Below, in pieces: positions 7,035-14,685 of a DNA stretch of 64,000 nucleotides (positions are counted from its first letter, which is position 1; every line of letters starts with the position of its first letter). The notes beneath the pieces are model-generated. The model saw nothing but the letters and a program-made list of their open reading frames with translations, was not told where the DNA came from and searched no databases. Origin of the DNA: Geoanaerobacter pelophilus (GTDB taxonomy: Bacteria; Desulfobacterota; Desulfuromonadia; Geobacterales; DSM-12255); the NCBI RefSeq assembly GCF_018476885.1, contig NZ_JAHCVJ010000001.1:744001-808000 (forward strand). The letters are read 5' to 3'. The position numbers and the translations under genes are program-made.

Positions 7035-7570
7035 ATATCGACCCAGCCATTAGCGATGATAGAGAGCAACCAGCGGCAAAAGATCTCAGCCAACTGAGAC
7101 GCGAAAGCCTGTTACGGATCGGTCGCCTGCAGCGTAAATCCGGAAATGGCCCGATATGTCTCGCCCTGTTCCTGGCAATCAGCATCATTGCCCAACAGGA
7201 TTTTTCCGTAATTCCTTCGCTTCCTGACGACATCAGAGATCTGCTGGGACATCCACCAGCACCCAATATGATAAGCGTAGCGCTGGTGCTCTACAGCTTT
7301 TCGGCAATCATCCTCGTGCTGACCCGGATGGTGAGCAGCTCCGAAAAGTACGGCGGAATTGCCCATGTCGGTTACCTCTCGGCGTTTTACACGTTCTATC
7401 ACTTTTCAAACTCTCTCCAGGACAATTTCTGGGCCGTTTTTGCTGCAGGCATGACGGTCCTTCTCCTTGAAAGCTACCATCTCTGGACACTTTGCGGCTA
7501 TGAAATCCGCAAGGAAAAGGCGTTCCTTGAACAGCTGGACCGCAAGGAGCAATCCGGTTTCATCCACTGA
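7031..7570 (+). CDS. membrane protein translationally coupled to the heme sensor
   Basis: A 179-residue protein with a hydrophilic start (about 1-38), then several hydrophobic segments: GPICLALFLAISIIA, ISVALVLYSFSAIILVLT, and two around HVGYLSAFYTFYHF and FWAVFAAGMTVLLLES, ending in a charged cytoplasmic tail. No known family is evident to me. Overlap of its ATG with the sensor stop (7031-7034) argues that the two proteins form a complex. Aromatic-rich helices with several His and Tyr might hold a cofactor, but no diagnostic motif is visible. Confidence 0.65.
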   Translation: MNIDPAISDDREQPAAKDLSQLRRESLLRIGRLQRKSGNGPICLALFLAISIIAQQDFSVIPSLPDDIRDLLGHPPAPNMISVALVLYSFSAIILVLTRMVSSSEKYGGIAHVGYLSAFYTFYHFSNSLQDNFWAVFAAGMTVLLLESYHLWTLCGYEIRKEKAFLEQLDRKEQSGFIH

Positions 7571-7589
7571 AAACCGGGGAAGAAAAGCA

Positions 7590-7618
7590 TTGACACCTCG
7601 CATTGCTCCTGTTACGTT
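7590..7618 (+). promoter_or_regulatory. candidate promoter of thiamine operon
   Basis: A perfect -35 hexamer TTGACA (7590-7595), 17 bases, then TACGTT as a weak -10 element. Transcription would begin about 25 bases ahead of the TPP riboswitch, as expected for a riboswitch-controlled operon. Confidence 0.55.
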
Positions 7619-7651
7619 ACCCAAAACTTAGCTACAATTGATTCTTAATCA

Positions 7652-7740
7652 ACGCTAGGGGAGTTCGTACGAACTGAGATGAAACCTTCGGTTTCAAACC
7701 CTTTGAACCTGATCCGGATAATGCCGGTGTAGGGAAGCGG
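7652..7740 (+). promoter_or_regulatory. TPP riboswitch (THI element)
   Basis: The conserved THI-box blocks are all present in order: AGGGGAGTTC, GAACTGAGAT, the variable hairpin GAAAC-CTTCG-GTTTC, ACCCTTTGAACCTGATC, CGGATAATGCCGGTGTAGGGAAGC. The riboswitch binds thiamine pyrophosphate. A terminator follows 24 bases later and thiS begins directly after that, so control is most likely by premature transcription termination when TPP is abundant. Confidence 0.97.
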
Positions 7741-7763
7741 ACTGACGGGATATAACCATCACC

Positions 7764-7786
7764 GGCCGCTTTTGCGGCCTTTTTTT
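7764..7786 (+). terminator. riboswitch-controlled intrinsic terminator
   Basis: GGCCGC-TTTT-GCGGCC followed by TTTTTTT. It sits between the THI element and the thiS ribosome binding site, as the expression platform of the TPP riboswitch. Confidence 0.92.
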
Positions 7787-7799
7787 GTTGGAGAGCGTA

Positions 7800-7997
7800 A
7801 TGAAACTTACCGTAAACGGGGAGTTGCAGGAGACAGGCTGCCTAACCGTCAATGAGCTGTTAGCCGGCCTGGGGATCGATCCGAGACAGGTTGCGGTTGA
7901 ACTGAATCTGGAAATACTCCCCAAGGACATGTATCAGACAATGAATCTAAATGACGGCGACCGGATAGAAATCGTCCATTTCGTCGGTGGAGGTTGA
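7800..7997 (+). CDS. thiS: sulfur carrier protein ThiS
   Basis: A 65-residue ubiquitin-like protein ending in the diagnostic Gly-Gly (VHFVGGG), with the MKLTVNGE opening and the LxxLGI.P..VAVELN core of ThiS. Its C-terminal glycine is adenylated and thiocarboxylated and gives sulfur to the thiazole ring made by ThiG. The ATG at 7800 lies after TTGGAGAGCG. It is first in the thiS-thiG-thiH-thiE operon and under the TPP riboswitch. The adenylating enzyme ThiF is not in this window. Confidence 0.96.
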   Translation: MKLTVNGELQETGCLTVNELLAGLGIDPRQVAVELNLEILPKDMYQTMNLNDGDRIEIVHFVGGG

Positions 7998-7999
7998 AC

Positions 8000-8779
8000 A
8001 TGAGCATCAACAATGATGCACTGGTGATTGCCGGTCGCACCTTTAACTCCCGCCTGTTGGCAGGTACCGGGAAGTTTTCTTCCAATGCGGCAATGGTAGC
8101 GGCAATGGAACATTCCGGTTGTGAAATCGTCACGGTTGCCTTGCGCAGGGTCGATATTGACAACCCTGAAGACAGTATCCTCTCGCATATCGACCGCAGC
8201 AAGTACCTGCTGCTGCCGAACACCAGCGGCGCCCGCGACGCGGAAGAGGCTGTCAGGCTTGCCCGGCTGTCACGTGCGGCAGGGTGCGAGCCGTGGGTCA
8301 AGCTGGAAGTAACTCCTGATCCCTATTACCTGCTGCCGGACCCGATAGAAACCCTCAAGGCTGCGGAGATCCTGGTCAAAGAAGGGTTTACCGTCCTGCC
8401 TTACATCAATGCCGACCCGGTGCTGGCCAAGCGGTTGCAGGAGATCGGGACAGCGACGGTAATGCCCCTTGGCGCCCCAATCGGCACCAATCGCGGCATC
8501 AGGACCCGTGACCAGATAGCAATCATCATCGAACAGGCAATCGTCCCGGTTGTTGTCGATGCCGGGCTTGGCGCGCCGTCGCATGCCGCCGAGGCGATGG
8601 AGATGGGTGCGGATGCCGTCCTTGTCAATACGGCACTGGCAGTAACCCCCAATCCCGGCCTCATGGCCGCCGCGTTCCGCAAAGGGGTTGCAGCCGGGCG
8701 AGAGGCTTATCTCGCCGGTCTCGGCGAACAGAGAGATCGAGCCGAGGCTTCCAGTCCGCTGACCGGCTTTTTAGGTTGA
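8000..8779 (+). CDS. thiG: thiazole synthase ThiG
   Basis: A 259-residue TIM-barrel enzyme that joins 1-deoxy-D-xylulose 5-phosphate, dehydroglycine and ThiS-thiocarboxylate into thiazole phosphate. Diagnostic stretches are LLAGTGKF near the start, [15 protein letters not shown] (with the lysine that forms a Schiff base with the sugar phosphate), and the glycine-rich [21 protein letters not shown]. The ATG at 8000, two bases after thiS and behind GTGGAGG, is preferred over TTG at 7994. DXP is also made by dxs at 27598 in this window. Confidence 0.97.
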   Translation: MSINNDALVIAGRTFNSRLLAGTGKFSSNAAMVAAMEHSGCEIVTVALRRVDIDNPEDSILSHIDRSKYLLLPNTSGARDAEEAVRLARLSRAAGCEPWVKLEVTPDPYYLLPDPIETLKAAEILVKEGFTVLPYINADPVLAKRLQEIGTATVMPLGAPIGTNRGIRTRDQIAIIIEQAIVPVVVDAGLGAPSHAAEAMEMGADAVLVNTALAVTPNPGLMAAAFRKGVAAGREAYLAGLGEQRDRAEASSPLTGFLG

Positions 8780-8825
8780 TGGTTGTGTCATATAAATCAA
8801 TTGCATTTAGGTATTGGATGACGCT

Positions 8826-9974
8826 ATGAGCTTTCTTGATGAAATTCAAAAATACGCGCCGGAAGAGTTACTGTCCCGCATTGAAGCTAAATCGGGTTCA
8901 GATGTAGAACGCGCCCTGCTCTCGGAGCGGTTGCGCATTGATGACTTCATGGCCCTGCTCTCTCCGGCCGCGGCACCGTTCATTGAACAGATGGCCGTCA
9001 AGGCCCACAAGGTTACCAGACAGCGGTTTGGCAACAATATCCTGCTCTATGCCCCACTCTATCTCTCCAACCTCTGCACCAACGGCTGCCTTTACTGCGG
9101 CTTCAATGCCGCCAACAAGGTTGCCCGGCAGACGCTGACTTTCGATGAAGTCGAGAGAGAGGCGCGGGTTCTCCACGAGCGAGGATTCCGCCATATCCTG
9201 CTGGTTACCGGCGAAGCCCCCAAGGCGGTAGACAACGAATACCTCGCCGAGGCTGCGCAACGCATCCGCCACCTCTTCAGTTCAATCGCCATCGAGGTCT
9301 ACCCGATGGACGAAGCCGGCTACAGCCGGATGGTCGAAGCCGGAGTGGATGGTTTGACTATCTACCAGGAGACCTACGACCAGAAACTGTATGCAGAAAT
9401 GCACCCTTTCGGCAGAAAACGGGACTATGCGTTTCGCCTGCTGGCCCCGGAAAGAGGCGGCGCTGCCGGACTGCGGCGCATCGGCATTGGCGCTCTCCTC
9501 GGCCTGGGTCATTTCAGGGTGGAAGGTTTTTATACCGGCCTGCATGCCCTGTATCTGTCCCGGCATTTCTGGCGCAGCCACTTGAGTGTCTCTTTCCCCC
9601 GGATGCGCCCGGCCGAAGGGGGATTCTCCCCGCTGAACCCGGTTTCCGATCGCGAGTTCGTGCAGCTTATCTGCGCGCTCCGTCTGTTGCTGCCCGACGC
9701 CGGACTGGTGATGTCTACCCGTGAAAGTGCGACCCTCCGCGACAATCTGCTACCGCTCGGGATAACCCAGATGAGCGCCGGTTCCTGCACCTCGCCGGGT
9801 GGCTATGCCGGAGAAGAAGAGAGCACCCGCCAGTTCAACATCGACGATGATCGAACCGCCGAAGAGGTAGAGCAGATGATCCGCAGCAAGGGGTATGAGG
9901 CGGTCTGGAAGGACTGGGACCGGGCCTTTCTCGACAAGTCAGCCCCGTATTCAGACTGTGACGTTGCGCTCTGA
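8826..9974 (+). CDS. thiH: 2-iminoacetate synthase (tyrosine lyase) ThiH
   Basis: A 382-residue radical-SAM enzyme cleaving tyrosine to dehydroglycine and p-cresol, the glycine-imine source for ThiG in anaerobes. The CxxxCxxC motif is at Cys84/88/91 (CTNGCLYC), followed by GGEAP-like LLVTGEAP and, near the end, SAGSCTSPGGY as in ThiH C-terminal (BATS) domains. The ATG at 8826 is used because the upstream in-frame TTG at 8814 has no better RBS. Having ThiH instead of ThiO fits an oxygen-sensitive metabolism. Confidence 0.95.
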   Translation: MSFLDEIQKYAPEELLSRIEAKSGSDVERALLSERLRIDDFMALLSPAAAPFIEQMAVKAHKVTRQRFGNNILLYAPLYLSNLCTNGCLYCGFNAANKVARQTLTFDEVEREARVLHERGFRHILLVTGEAPKAVDNEYLAEAAQRIRHLFSSIAIEVYPMDEAGYSRMVEAGVDGLTIYQETYDQKLYAEMHPFGRKRDYAFRLLAPERGGAAGLRRIGIGALLGLGHFRVEGFYTGLHALYLSRHFWRSHLSVSFPRMRPAEGGFSPLNPVSDREFVQLICALRLLLPDAGLVMSTRESATLRDNLLPLGITQMSAGSCTSPGGYAGEEESTRQFNIDDDRTAEEVEQMIRSKGYEAVWKDWDRAFLDKSAPYSDCDVAL

Positions 9975-9984
9975 CCGCGGCATC

Positions 9985-10629
9985 ATGCCCGTTGATTTCG
10001 ATCTTTACCTGATAACGGACTGTTCCCAGGCCAAAAGCGGTAACCTGATTGAAACGGTGGAGGCGGCGCTTCATGGCGGCGTCAGGGCGATCCAGCTCAG
10101 GGAAAAGAACTTATCGAGCCACGAGCTTTACCAACTGGCACGTGAGTTTCGCTCGTTGACCTCACGCTTCAAGGCCCGCCTGTTCATCAATGACAGGATA
10201 GATATTGCGCTGGCGGTTGACGCCGACGGGGTCCATCTCGGCGAAAACAGCATTCCGACAGCAGCCGCCCGCGATCTGCTGGGCAAGGACAAACTCATCG
10301 GCGTGTCGTGCCACTCCCTGGAACGTGCCGTAACGGCTGAAGCTTCAGGTGGGGACTTCATCACCTTTGGGCCGGTGTTCTTCACGCCATCCAAAGCGTG
10401 CTATGGTGACCCGGTAGGGCTGGTCAGGCTGGCAGAAACAGTTGCCGGGCTAACTATCCCGGTGTTCGGCCTTGGAGGGGTAACCAGCGGTAATCTCCAG
10501 CAAGTCCTCGATAGCGGCGCTCACGGAATTGCCCTCATATCCGCCATAATCGCCGCCGAACAACCGCAACAAGCAGCAGAAGGCGTTCTGTCGACACTGA
10601 GACGAATCAAGACTACCCTCCAGTCATAG
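9985..10629 (+). CDS. thiE: thiamine phosphate synthase ThiE
   Basis: A 214-residue TIM barrel that condenses HMP pyrophosphate with thiazole phosphate. Motifs: FDLYLITD at the start, IQLREKNLS, FINDRIDIALAVDADGVHLG, IGVSCHSLE and FGPVFFTPSK, then VFGLGGV. The start at 9985 is 10 bases after the thiH stop without a clear Shine-Dalgarno sequence; a GTG at 9958 overlapping thiH is an alternative. Expression is probably coupled to thiH. HMP kinase ThiD and ThiC are not in the window. Confidence 0.95.
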   Translation: MPVDFDLYLITDCSQAKSGNLIETVEAALHGGVRAIQLREKNLSSHELYQLAREFRSLTSRFKARLFINDRIDIALAVDADGVHLGENSIPTAAARDLLGKDKLIGVSCHSLERAVTAEASGGDFITFGPVFFTPSKACYGDPVGLVRLAETVAGLTIPVFGLGGVTSGNLQQVLDSGAHGIALISAIIAAEQPQQAAEGVLSTLRRIKTTLQS

Positions 10630-10640
10630 GAGCACTTACC

Positions 10641-11297
10641 ATGAAAACCGCTCGCATCAAGTCAGGCAAAGAATTCGCCATCGGCAAGATCCTCTGCATC
10701 GGCAGAAACTATGTCGATCATATCCACGAACTCGGCAATGAACTGCCTGCCGCTCCGGTAATCTTTATGAAACCGGCCAGCTCGGTCATATCTGATGGCG
10801 AGAGCATCGTCATTCCCGCCTATTCTAATGATTGCCATCACGAAGGGGAACTGGCCGTGCTGATCGGCAAGACAGGCAAGGATATTCCTCTGGACGAAGC
10901 TCTGGAGCATGTTGCCGGCTACGGAGTTGCCATTGACCTGACCCTGCGGGATGTGCAGGGTGAATTGAAAAAGAAAGGACTCCCCTGGGATATTGCCAAG
11001 GGCTTTGACACTGCCTGCCCGCTGTCAGATTTTACGCCGGCGGAACAGATCGCGGACCCGCAGCAGCTGCAGATCCGCCTCTCAGTCAACGGCGAGATGC
11101 GCCAAGACGGTCCGACATCTTTGATGATCAACCCGGTCAGGGAGATCATCCGTCACCTCTCGACGATCTTCACTCTTGAGCCGGGAGATATCATCCTTAC
11201 CGGAACCCCGGCAGGGGTCGGCAGGATCATATCCGGCGACAAGCTGGTAGCTGAGATTCCCGGGGTGGCTCGCGTTGAAGTATCAGTAGCCTTATAA
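10641..11297 (+). CDS. fumarylacetoacetate hydrolase-family protein (FAHD1/YcgM-like)
   Basis: A 218-residue FAH-fold enzyme. Family marks are KILCIGRNYVDH, PxxFMKPxSSVI, the metal-binding HHEGELAVLIG (Glu-x-Glu), GxxIDLTLRDVQ and the closing GDIILTGTPAGVG. Members of this size act as acylpyruvate hydrolases or oxaloacetate decarboxylases; the true substrate cannot be read from sequence. It follows thiE by 11 bases and might be co-transcribed with the thiamine genes. Its stop codon abuts the stop of the convergent lipoprotein gene at 11298 with no spacer. Confidence 0.88.
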   Translation: MKTARIKSGKEFAIGKILCIGRNYVDHIHELGNELPAAPVIFMKPASSVISDGESIVIPAYSNDCHHEGELAVLIGKTGKDIPLDEALEHVAGYGVAIDLTLRDVQGELKKKGLPWDIAKGFDTACPLSDFTPAEQIADPQQLQIRLSVNGEMRQDGPTSLMINPVREIIRHLSTIFTLEPGDIILTGTPAGVGRIISGDKLVAEIPGVARVEVSVAL

Positions 11298-11522
11298 CTA
11301 GCGCGCCTTGCTGAGTTCAGCCAGGCGGCCTTCGGCCTTCTTCGCCAGCTCGCTGCCGGCATGCTTCTGAATTATTTCCTGGTAAAGCTTTAGCGCATGC
11401 TCCCGGTTCCCCTGCTTTTCCTCGAACTGCGCCGTATCAAACAGCTCCTTGCCCTTGTCACCGGCACAACCGACGGCAACGGACAAGACCAGCATCCCGA
11501 TAATCGCAAATCTGCTCCACAT
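11298..11522 (-). CDS. small TPR-containing lipoprotein
   Basis: A 74-residue protein with a lipoprotein signal (MWSRFAIIGMLVLSVAVGC; lipobox VAVGC, Cys at about 19) and one tetratricopeptide-like repeat (LFDTAQFEEKQGNREHALKLYQ... and ..AGSELAKKAEGRLAEL). GGAGGATAGAT precedes the ATG at 11522. The mature ~55 residues would be anchored in the outer membrane or facing the periplasm. It resembles a minimal BamD/YbgF-like scaffold repeat. The role is unknown. Confidence 0.8.
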   Translation of the reverse strand: MWSRFAIIGMLVLSVAVGCAGDKGKELFDTAQFEEKQGNREHALKLYQEIIQKHAGSELAKKAEGRLAELSKAR

Positions 11523-11540
11523 ATCTATCCTCCGAAAAGA

Positions 11541-11567
11541 AAAGGCCACGGTCTCCCGTGGCCTTTG
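11541..11567 (-). terminator. intrinsic terminator of cold-shock gene
   Basis: Read on the - strand: AAAGGCCACGGG, loop, CCGTGGCCTTT, then a T-rich tail. It lies 18 bases after the csp stop codon and just ahead of the lipoprotein gene. Confidence 0.85.
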
Positions 11568-11585
11568 TTGACTGCATAGGACTTT

Positions 11586-11786
11586 CTAGGCCTTGTTCAC
11601 ATTGGCAGCCTGAAGCCCTTTGGCTCCCTGCACAATGTCAAAAGTTACCTTTTGACCTTCGGCCAAACTCTTGAATCCATCACCCTGGATCGAAGAGAAA
11701 TGCACGAAAACATCCTCACCGTTCTCCTGCTCTATGAAACCGAACCCCTTGCTGTCATTGAACCACTTAACAACACCGTTAGCCAT
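11586..11786 (-). CDS. cold-shock-domain protein (CspA family)
   Basis: A 66-residue single CSD protein: [20 protein letters not shown] holds RNP1 (KGFGFI) and VFVHFSSI holds RNP2. It is a single-stranded nucleic-acid chaperone. GAAGGAGGCAGTA precedes the ATG. A consensus-like promoter at 11853-11882 and a terminator at 11541-11567 make it a monocistronic unit with a ~60-base leader. Which of the several Csp paralogs it is cannot be told. Confidence 0.95.
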   Translation of the reverse strand: MANGVVKWFNDSKGFGFIEQENGEDVFVHFSSIQGDGFKSLAEGQKVTFDIVQGAKGLQAANVNKA

Positions 11787-11852
11787 TACTGCCTCCTTCG
11801 ATCATATCTGCTGCAAGAAATCGGGATATGGCTGTGCCCGCAGATTAGAACT

Positions 11853-11882
11853 TATTTACACCGGAGACAACATCGGTGTCAA
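11853..11882 (-). promoter_or_regulatory. candidate promoter of the cold-shock gene
   Basis: On the - strand TTGACA (11882-11877), an 18-base spacer and TAAATA (11858-11853). It lies between the ppdK stop and the csp start and gives a leader of about 60 bases. Confidence 0.55.
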
Positions 11883-11890
11883 GCTGATTT

Positions 11891-14551
11891 TCAGTTACCA
11901 GCCAAAACCGCATGAGCCGCTGCCAGACGGGCAATAGGCACTCGGAACGGGGAGCAGGAAACGTAATCTAGCCCTACCTTGTGGCAGAAAATAACTGATG
12001 CCGGATCGCCGCCATGCTCGCCGCAGATTCCCAGCTTAATTTCCGGACGCGTTGACCGGCCCAGCTCACAGGCCATTTTCACCAGTTTGCCGACGCCGTT
12101 CTGGTCCAACGTAACAAATGGGTCTTCCGGGAGCAGGTTGGTCTCGACATAGAACGGCAGGAACTTGCCGGCATCGTCCCGGGAGAGGCCAAAGGTTGTC
12201 TGGGTAAGGTCATTGGTACCAAAGGAAAAGAACTCCGCCTCAGTGGCAATCTCGTCAGCGGTCAGTGCCGCGCGCGGCAGCTCAATCATGGTGCCGATGA
12301 GATATTCGAGCTTTACCCCATAACTGGCCATAACCTCTTCACAGACAGCCACAGCATTCGCCTTGAGCTCTTTCAGCTCGGAGACGGTGGCAATCAATGG
12401 AATCATTATTTCCGGCACAATGCTGAAGCCTTCGTTCTTAACCAGCTCACAAGCAGCTTCCATGATCGCCTGGACCTGCATATCGTAGATCTCCGGATAA
12501 GTGAGACCCAGCCGGCATCCGCGATGACCGAGCATTGGGTTGAATTCGTGAAGGAACTCAACCTTGTGCTTGAGCTGCTGAGTTGTCACGTTCAAGGTCT
12601 TGGTGAGCGCTTCGATGTCCTTGTCCTCAGTAGGGAGGAACTCGTGCAACGGCGGGTCAAGCAGGCGAATCGTTACCGGAAGCCCCTTCATCTCGCGGAA
12701 AATGCCGATAAAGTCACCTTTCTGCATCGGCAGAATCTTGGCCAGCGCCTTCTCTCTCCCCTCCAGGTCCTCGGCAAGGATCATCTCTCGCACCGCCATG
12801 ATCCGGTCGGCCTCGAAAAACATATGCTCGGTGCGGCACAGACCAATACCTTCTGCCCCGAACTCCCTGGCAACCTTTGAATCGTTGGGGGTGTCGGCAT
12901 TGGTACGAACCTTGAGTTTCCGGTACTTGTCAACCCACTCCATCAGTGTGGCAAAATCCCCGGTCAGCTGTGGCGGCACGGTTGCAACCTCACCCATGAT
13001 AACCTCACCGGTAGAACCATCGAGCGTGATCAGGTCACCCTTTTTGATAACCACACCATGGCGGGCAGTGAAAGATTGGCTGGCATAATCCACCTTGAGA
13101 TCGCCACACCCTGCCACACAGCACTTACCCATGCCGCGAGCAACAACCGCAGCATGGGAGGTCATGCCGCCTCTTGCCGTCAAGATCCCCTGGGCGGCAT
13201 GCATGCCATGGATATCCTCAGGACTGGTCTCAATTCTCACCAGTATTACTTTCTGGCCATTGCGGGCCAGCAGTTCCGCCTCATCCGCAGTAAACACCGC
13301 GGTACCGGCCGCAGCACCCGGAGATGCGGGCAACCCTTTGGCAATAATCTTTTTGGGAGCTTTGGGATCAAGCGACGGGTGCAGTAGCTGATCGAGCTGA
13401 GACGGCTGAACCCTGAGAATGGCAGCCTTTTCGTCGATAAGCCCCTCTTTGACCATGTCAACGGCGATCTTGATCGCTGCGCAGGCAGTCCGCTTGCCGT
13501 TGCGGGTCTGCAGCATGTAGAGCTTCCCTTTTTCGATAGTAAACTCGATGTCCTGCATATCCTTATAATGCTTTTCCAGTATCTGGCGGATACCGGCCAA
13601 CTGCTGATAGCATTCCGGCAGCACCTCTTCCATGGCCGGCAGATCGCCTTCCTTTTTCTGATGGAGGTTAATCGGCTGGGGTGTCCTGATCCCGGCCACG
13701 ACATCCTCACCCTGGGCATTTACCAGGTACTCGCCGTAGAAATAGTTGTCACCGGTTGAAGGATCACGGGTGAAGGCTACGCCTGTTGCGCAGTCGTCCC
13801 CCATGTTGCCGAAAACCATGGACTGGACGTTGACCGCAGTCCCCCAATCAGCCGGAATGTTGTTCAGTTTGCGGTAGGTGATCGCCCTCTGGTTCATCCA
13901 TGATCCGAAAACCGCGCCGATTGCCCCCCATAACTGCTCCTGCGGATCTTCGGGAAACTCCTGCCCCAGTACCTCCCTGATCCGTGCCTTGAACTTGGCA
14001 ACAAGATCCTTCCAGTCTGCGGCAGTCAAGTCGGTGTCGAGATGCACCCCTTTCTCCTCCTTCTTCTGCTCCAGAAGGTGTTCCAGGGCCTCTTTGTCCA
14101 TCCCCATGACCACATCCGAGTACATCTGGACAAAGCGACGGTAAGCATCATAGGCAAATCGCTCGTCGCCGCTCTGGGCAATTATCCCCTGAACCGTCGT
14201 GTCGTTGAGACCGAGGTTGAGAACCGTGTCCATCATCCCCGGCATCGAAGCCCTGGCTCCTGAGCGCACTGAAACCAACAGCGGGTTGACGGCATCACCA
14301 AAAGTACGTCCCATGAGCTGCTCTACCCTTTTCAGGTTTGCAGCAACCTCATCATTGAGTCCAGCCGGGTAAGCGCTGTTATTTTTGTAGAACTCGGTAC
14401 AGACTTCGGTGGTAATGGTAAACCCCGGAGGAACAGGAAGACCGATGCTGGTCATCTCCGCCAGGTTCGCCCCCTTGCCTCCCAGAAGGTTTTTCATGTC
14501 TGCCCTTCCGTCAGCTTCACCATTCCCAAAGAAATAAACGAATTTTGCCAT
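11891..14551 (-). CDS. ppdK: pyruvate, phosphate dikinase
   Basis: An 886-residue protein of normal family length, converting pyruvate, ATP and phosphate to phosphoenolpyruvate, AMP and PPi in reversible fashion. Order of domains: N-terminal ATP-grasp ([13 protein letters not shown] near residue 25; [22 protein letters not shown]), the swivelling phosphohistidine domain with [16 protein letters not shown] near residue 460, and the C-terminal PEP-binding barrel ([18 protein letters not shown], ending [12 protein letters not shown]). ATG at 14551 behind GGAGGTTGGGCACA is chosen over TTG at 14560. It supports gluconeogenesis from acetate. Two direct repeats lie in its promoter region. Confidence 0.97.
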   Translation of the reverse strand: MAKFVYFFGNGEADGRADMKNLLGGKGANLAEMTSIGLPVPPGFTITTEVCTEFYKNNSAYPAGLNDEVAANLKRVEQLMGRTFGDAVNPLLVSVRSGARASMPGMMDTVLNLGLNDTTVQGIIAQSGDERFAYDAYRRFVQMYSDVVMGMDKEALEHLLEQKKEEKGVHLDTDLTAADWKDLVAKFKARIREVLGQEFPEDPQEQLWGAIGAVFGSWMNQRAITYRKLNNIPADWGTAVNVQSMVFGNMGDDCATGVAFTRDPSTGDNYFYGEYLVNAQGEDVVAGIRTPQPINLHQKKEGDLPAMEEVLPECYQQLAGIRQILEKHYKDMQDIEFTIEKGKLYMLQTRNGKRTACAAIKIAVDMVKEGLIDEKAAILRVQPSQLDQLLHPSLDPKAPKKIIAKGLPASPGAAAGTAVFTADEAELLARNGQKVILVRIETSPEDIHGMHAAQGILTARGGMTSHAAVVARGMGKCCVAGCGDLKVDYASQSFTARHGVVIKKGDLITLDGSTGEVIMGEVATVPPQLTGDFATLMEWVDKYRKLKVRTNADTPNDSKVAREFGAEGIGLCRTEHMFFEADRIMAVREMILAEDLEGREKALAKILPMQKGDFIGIFREMKGLPVTIRLLDPPLHEFLPTEDKDIEALTKTLNVTTQQLKHKVEFLHEFNPMLGHRGCRLGLTYPEIYDMQVQAIMEAACELVKNEGFSIVPEIMIPLIATVSELKELKANAVAVCEEVMASYGVKLEYLIGTMIELPRAALTADEIATEAEFFSFGTNDLTQTTFGLSRDDAGKFLPFYVETNLLPEDPFVTLDQNGVGKLVKMACELGRSTRPEIKLGICGEHGGDPASVIFCHKVGLDYVSCSPFRVPIARLAAAHAVLAGN

Positions 14552-14578
14552 TGTGCCCAACCTCCATTTTTAGTTACG

Positions 14579-14635
14579 ATCAAAACCGTTTAGCAAAAAT
14601 TAATATAATTTTAATGATAATCAATCCCGTTTAGT
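14579..14635 (-). promoter_or_regulatory. paired direct repeats ahead of ppdK (candidate operator)
   Basis: On the + strand ATCAANNCCGTTTAG occurs at 14579-14593 and again at 14620-14634, exactly 41 bases apart, about four helical turns. The stretch between is very AT-rich and probably contains the ppdK promoter; a possible -35 TTGATT overlaps the distal repeat. The geometry suggests cooperative binding of one regulator on one DNA face. I cannot name the regulator. Confidence 0.5.
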
Positions 14636-14656
14636 ATAAATAAAGCCTGTAAACAA

Positions 14657-14680
14657 AAAAGCCGCCCAGTGGGCGGCTTT
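14657..14680 (-). terminator. intrinsic terminator of glyQS
   Basis: On the - strand AAAGCCGCCC, ACT loop, GGGCGGCTTT followed by TTT. It starts six bases after the glyS stop codon. Confidence 0.92.
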
Positions 14681-14685
14681 CTCAG

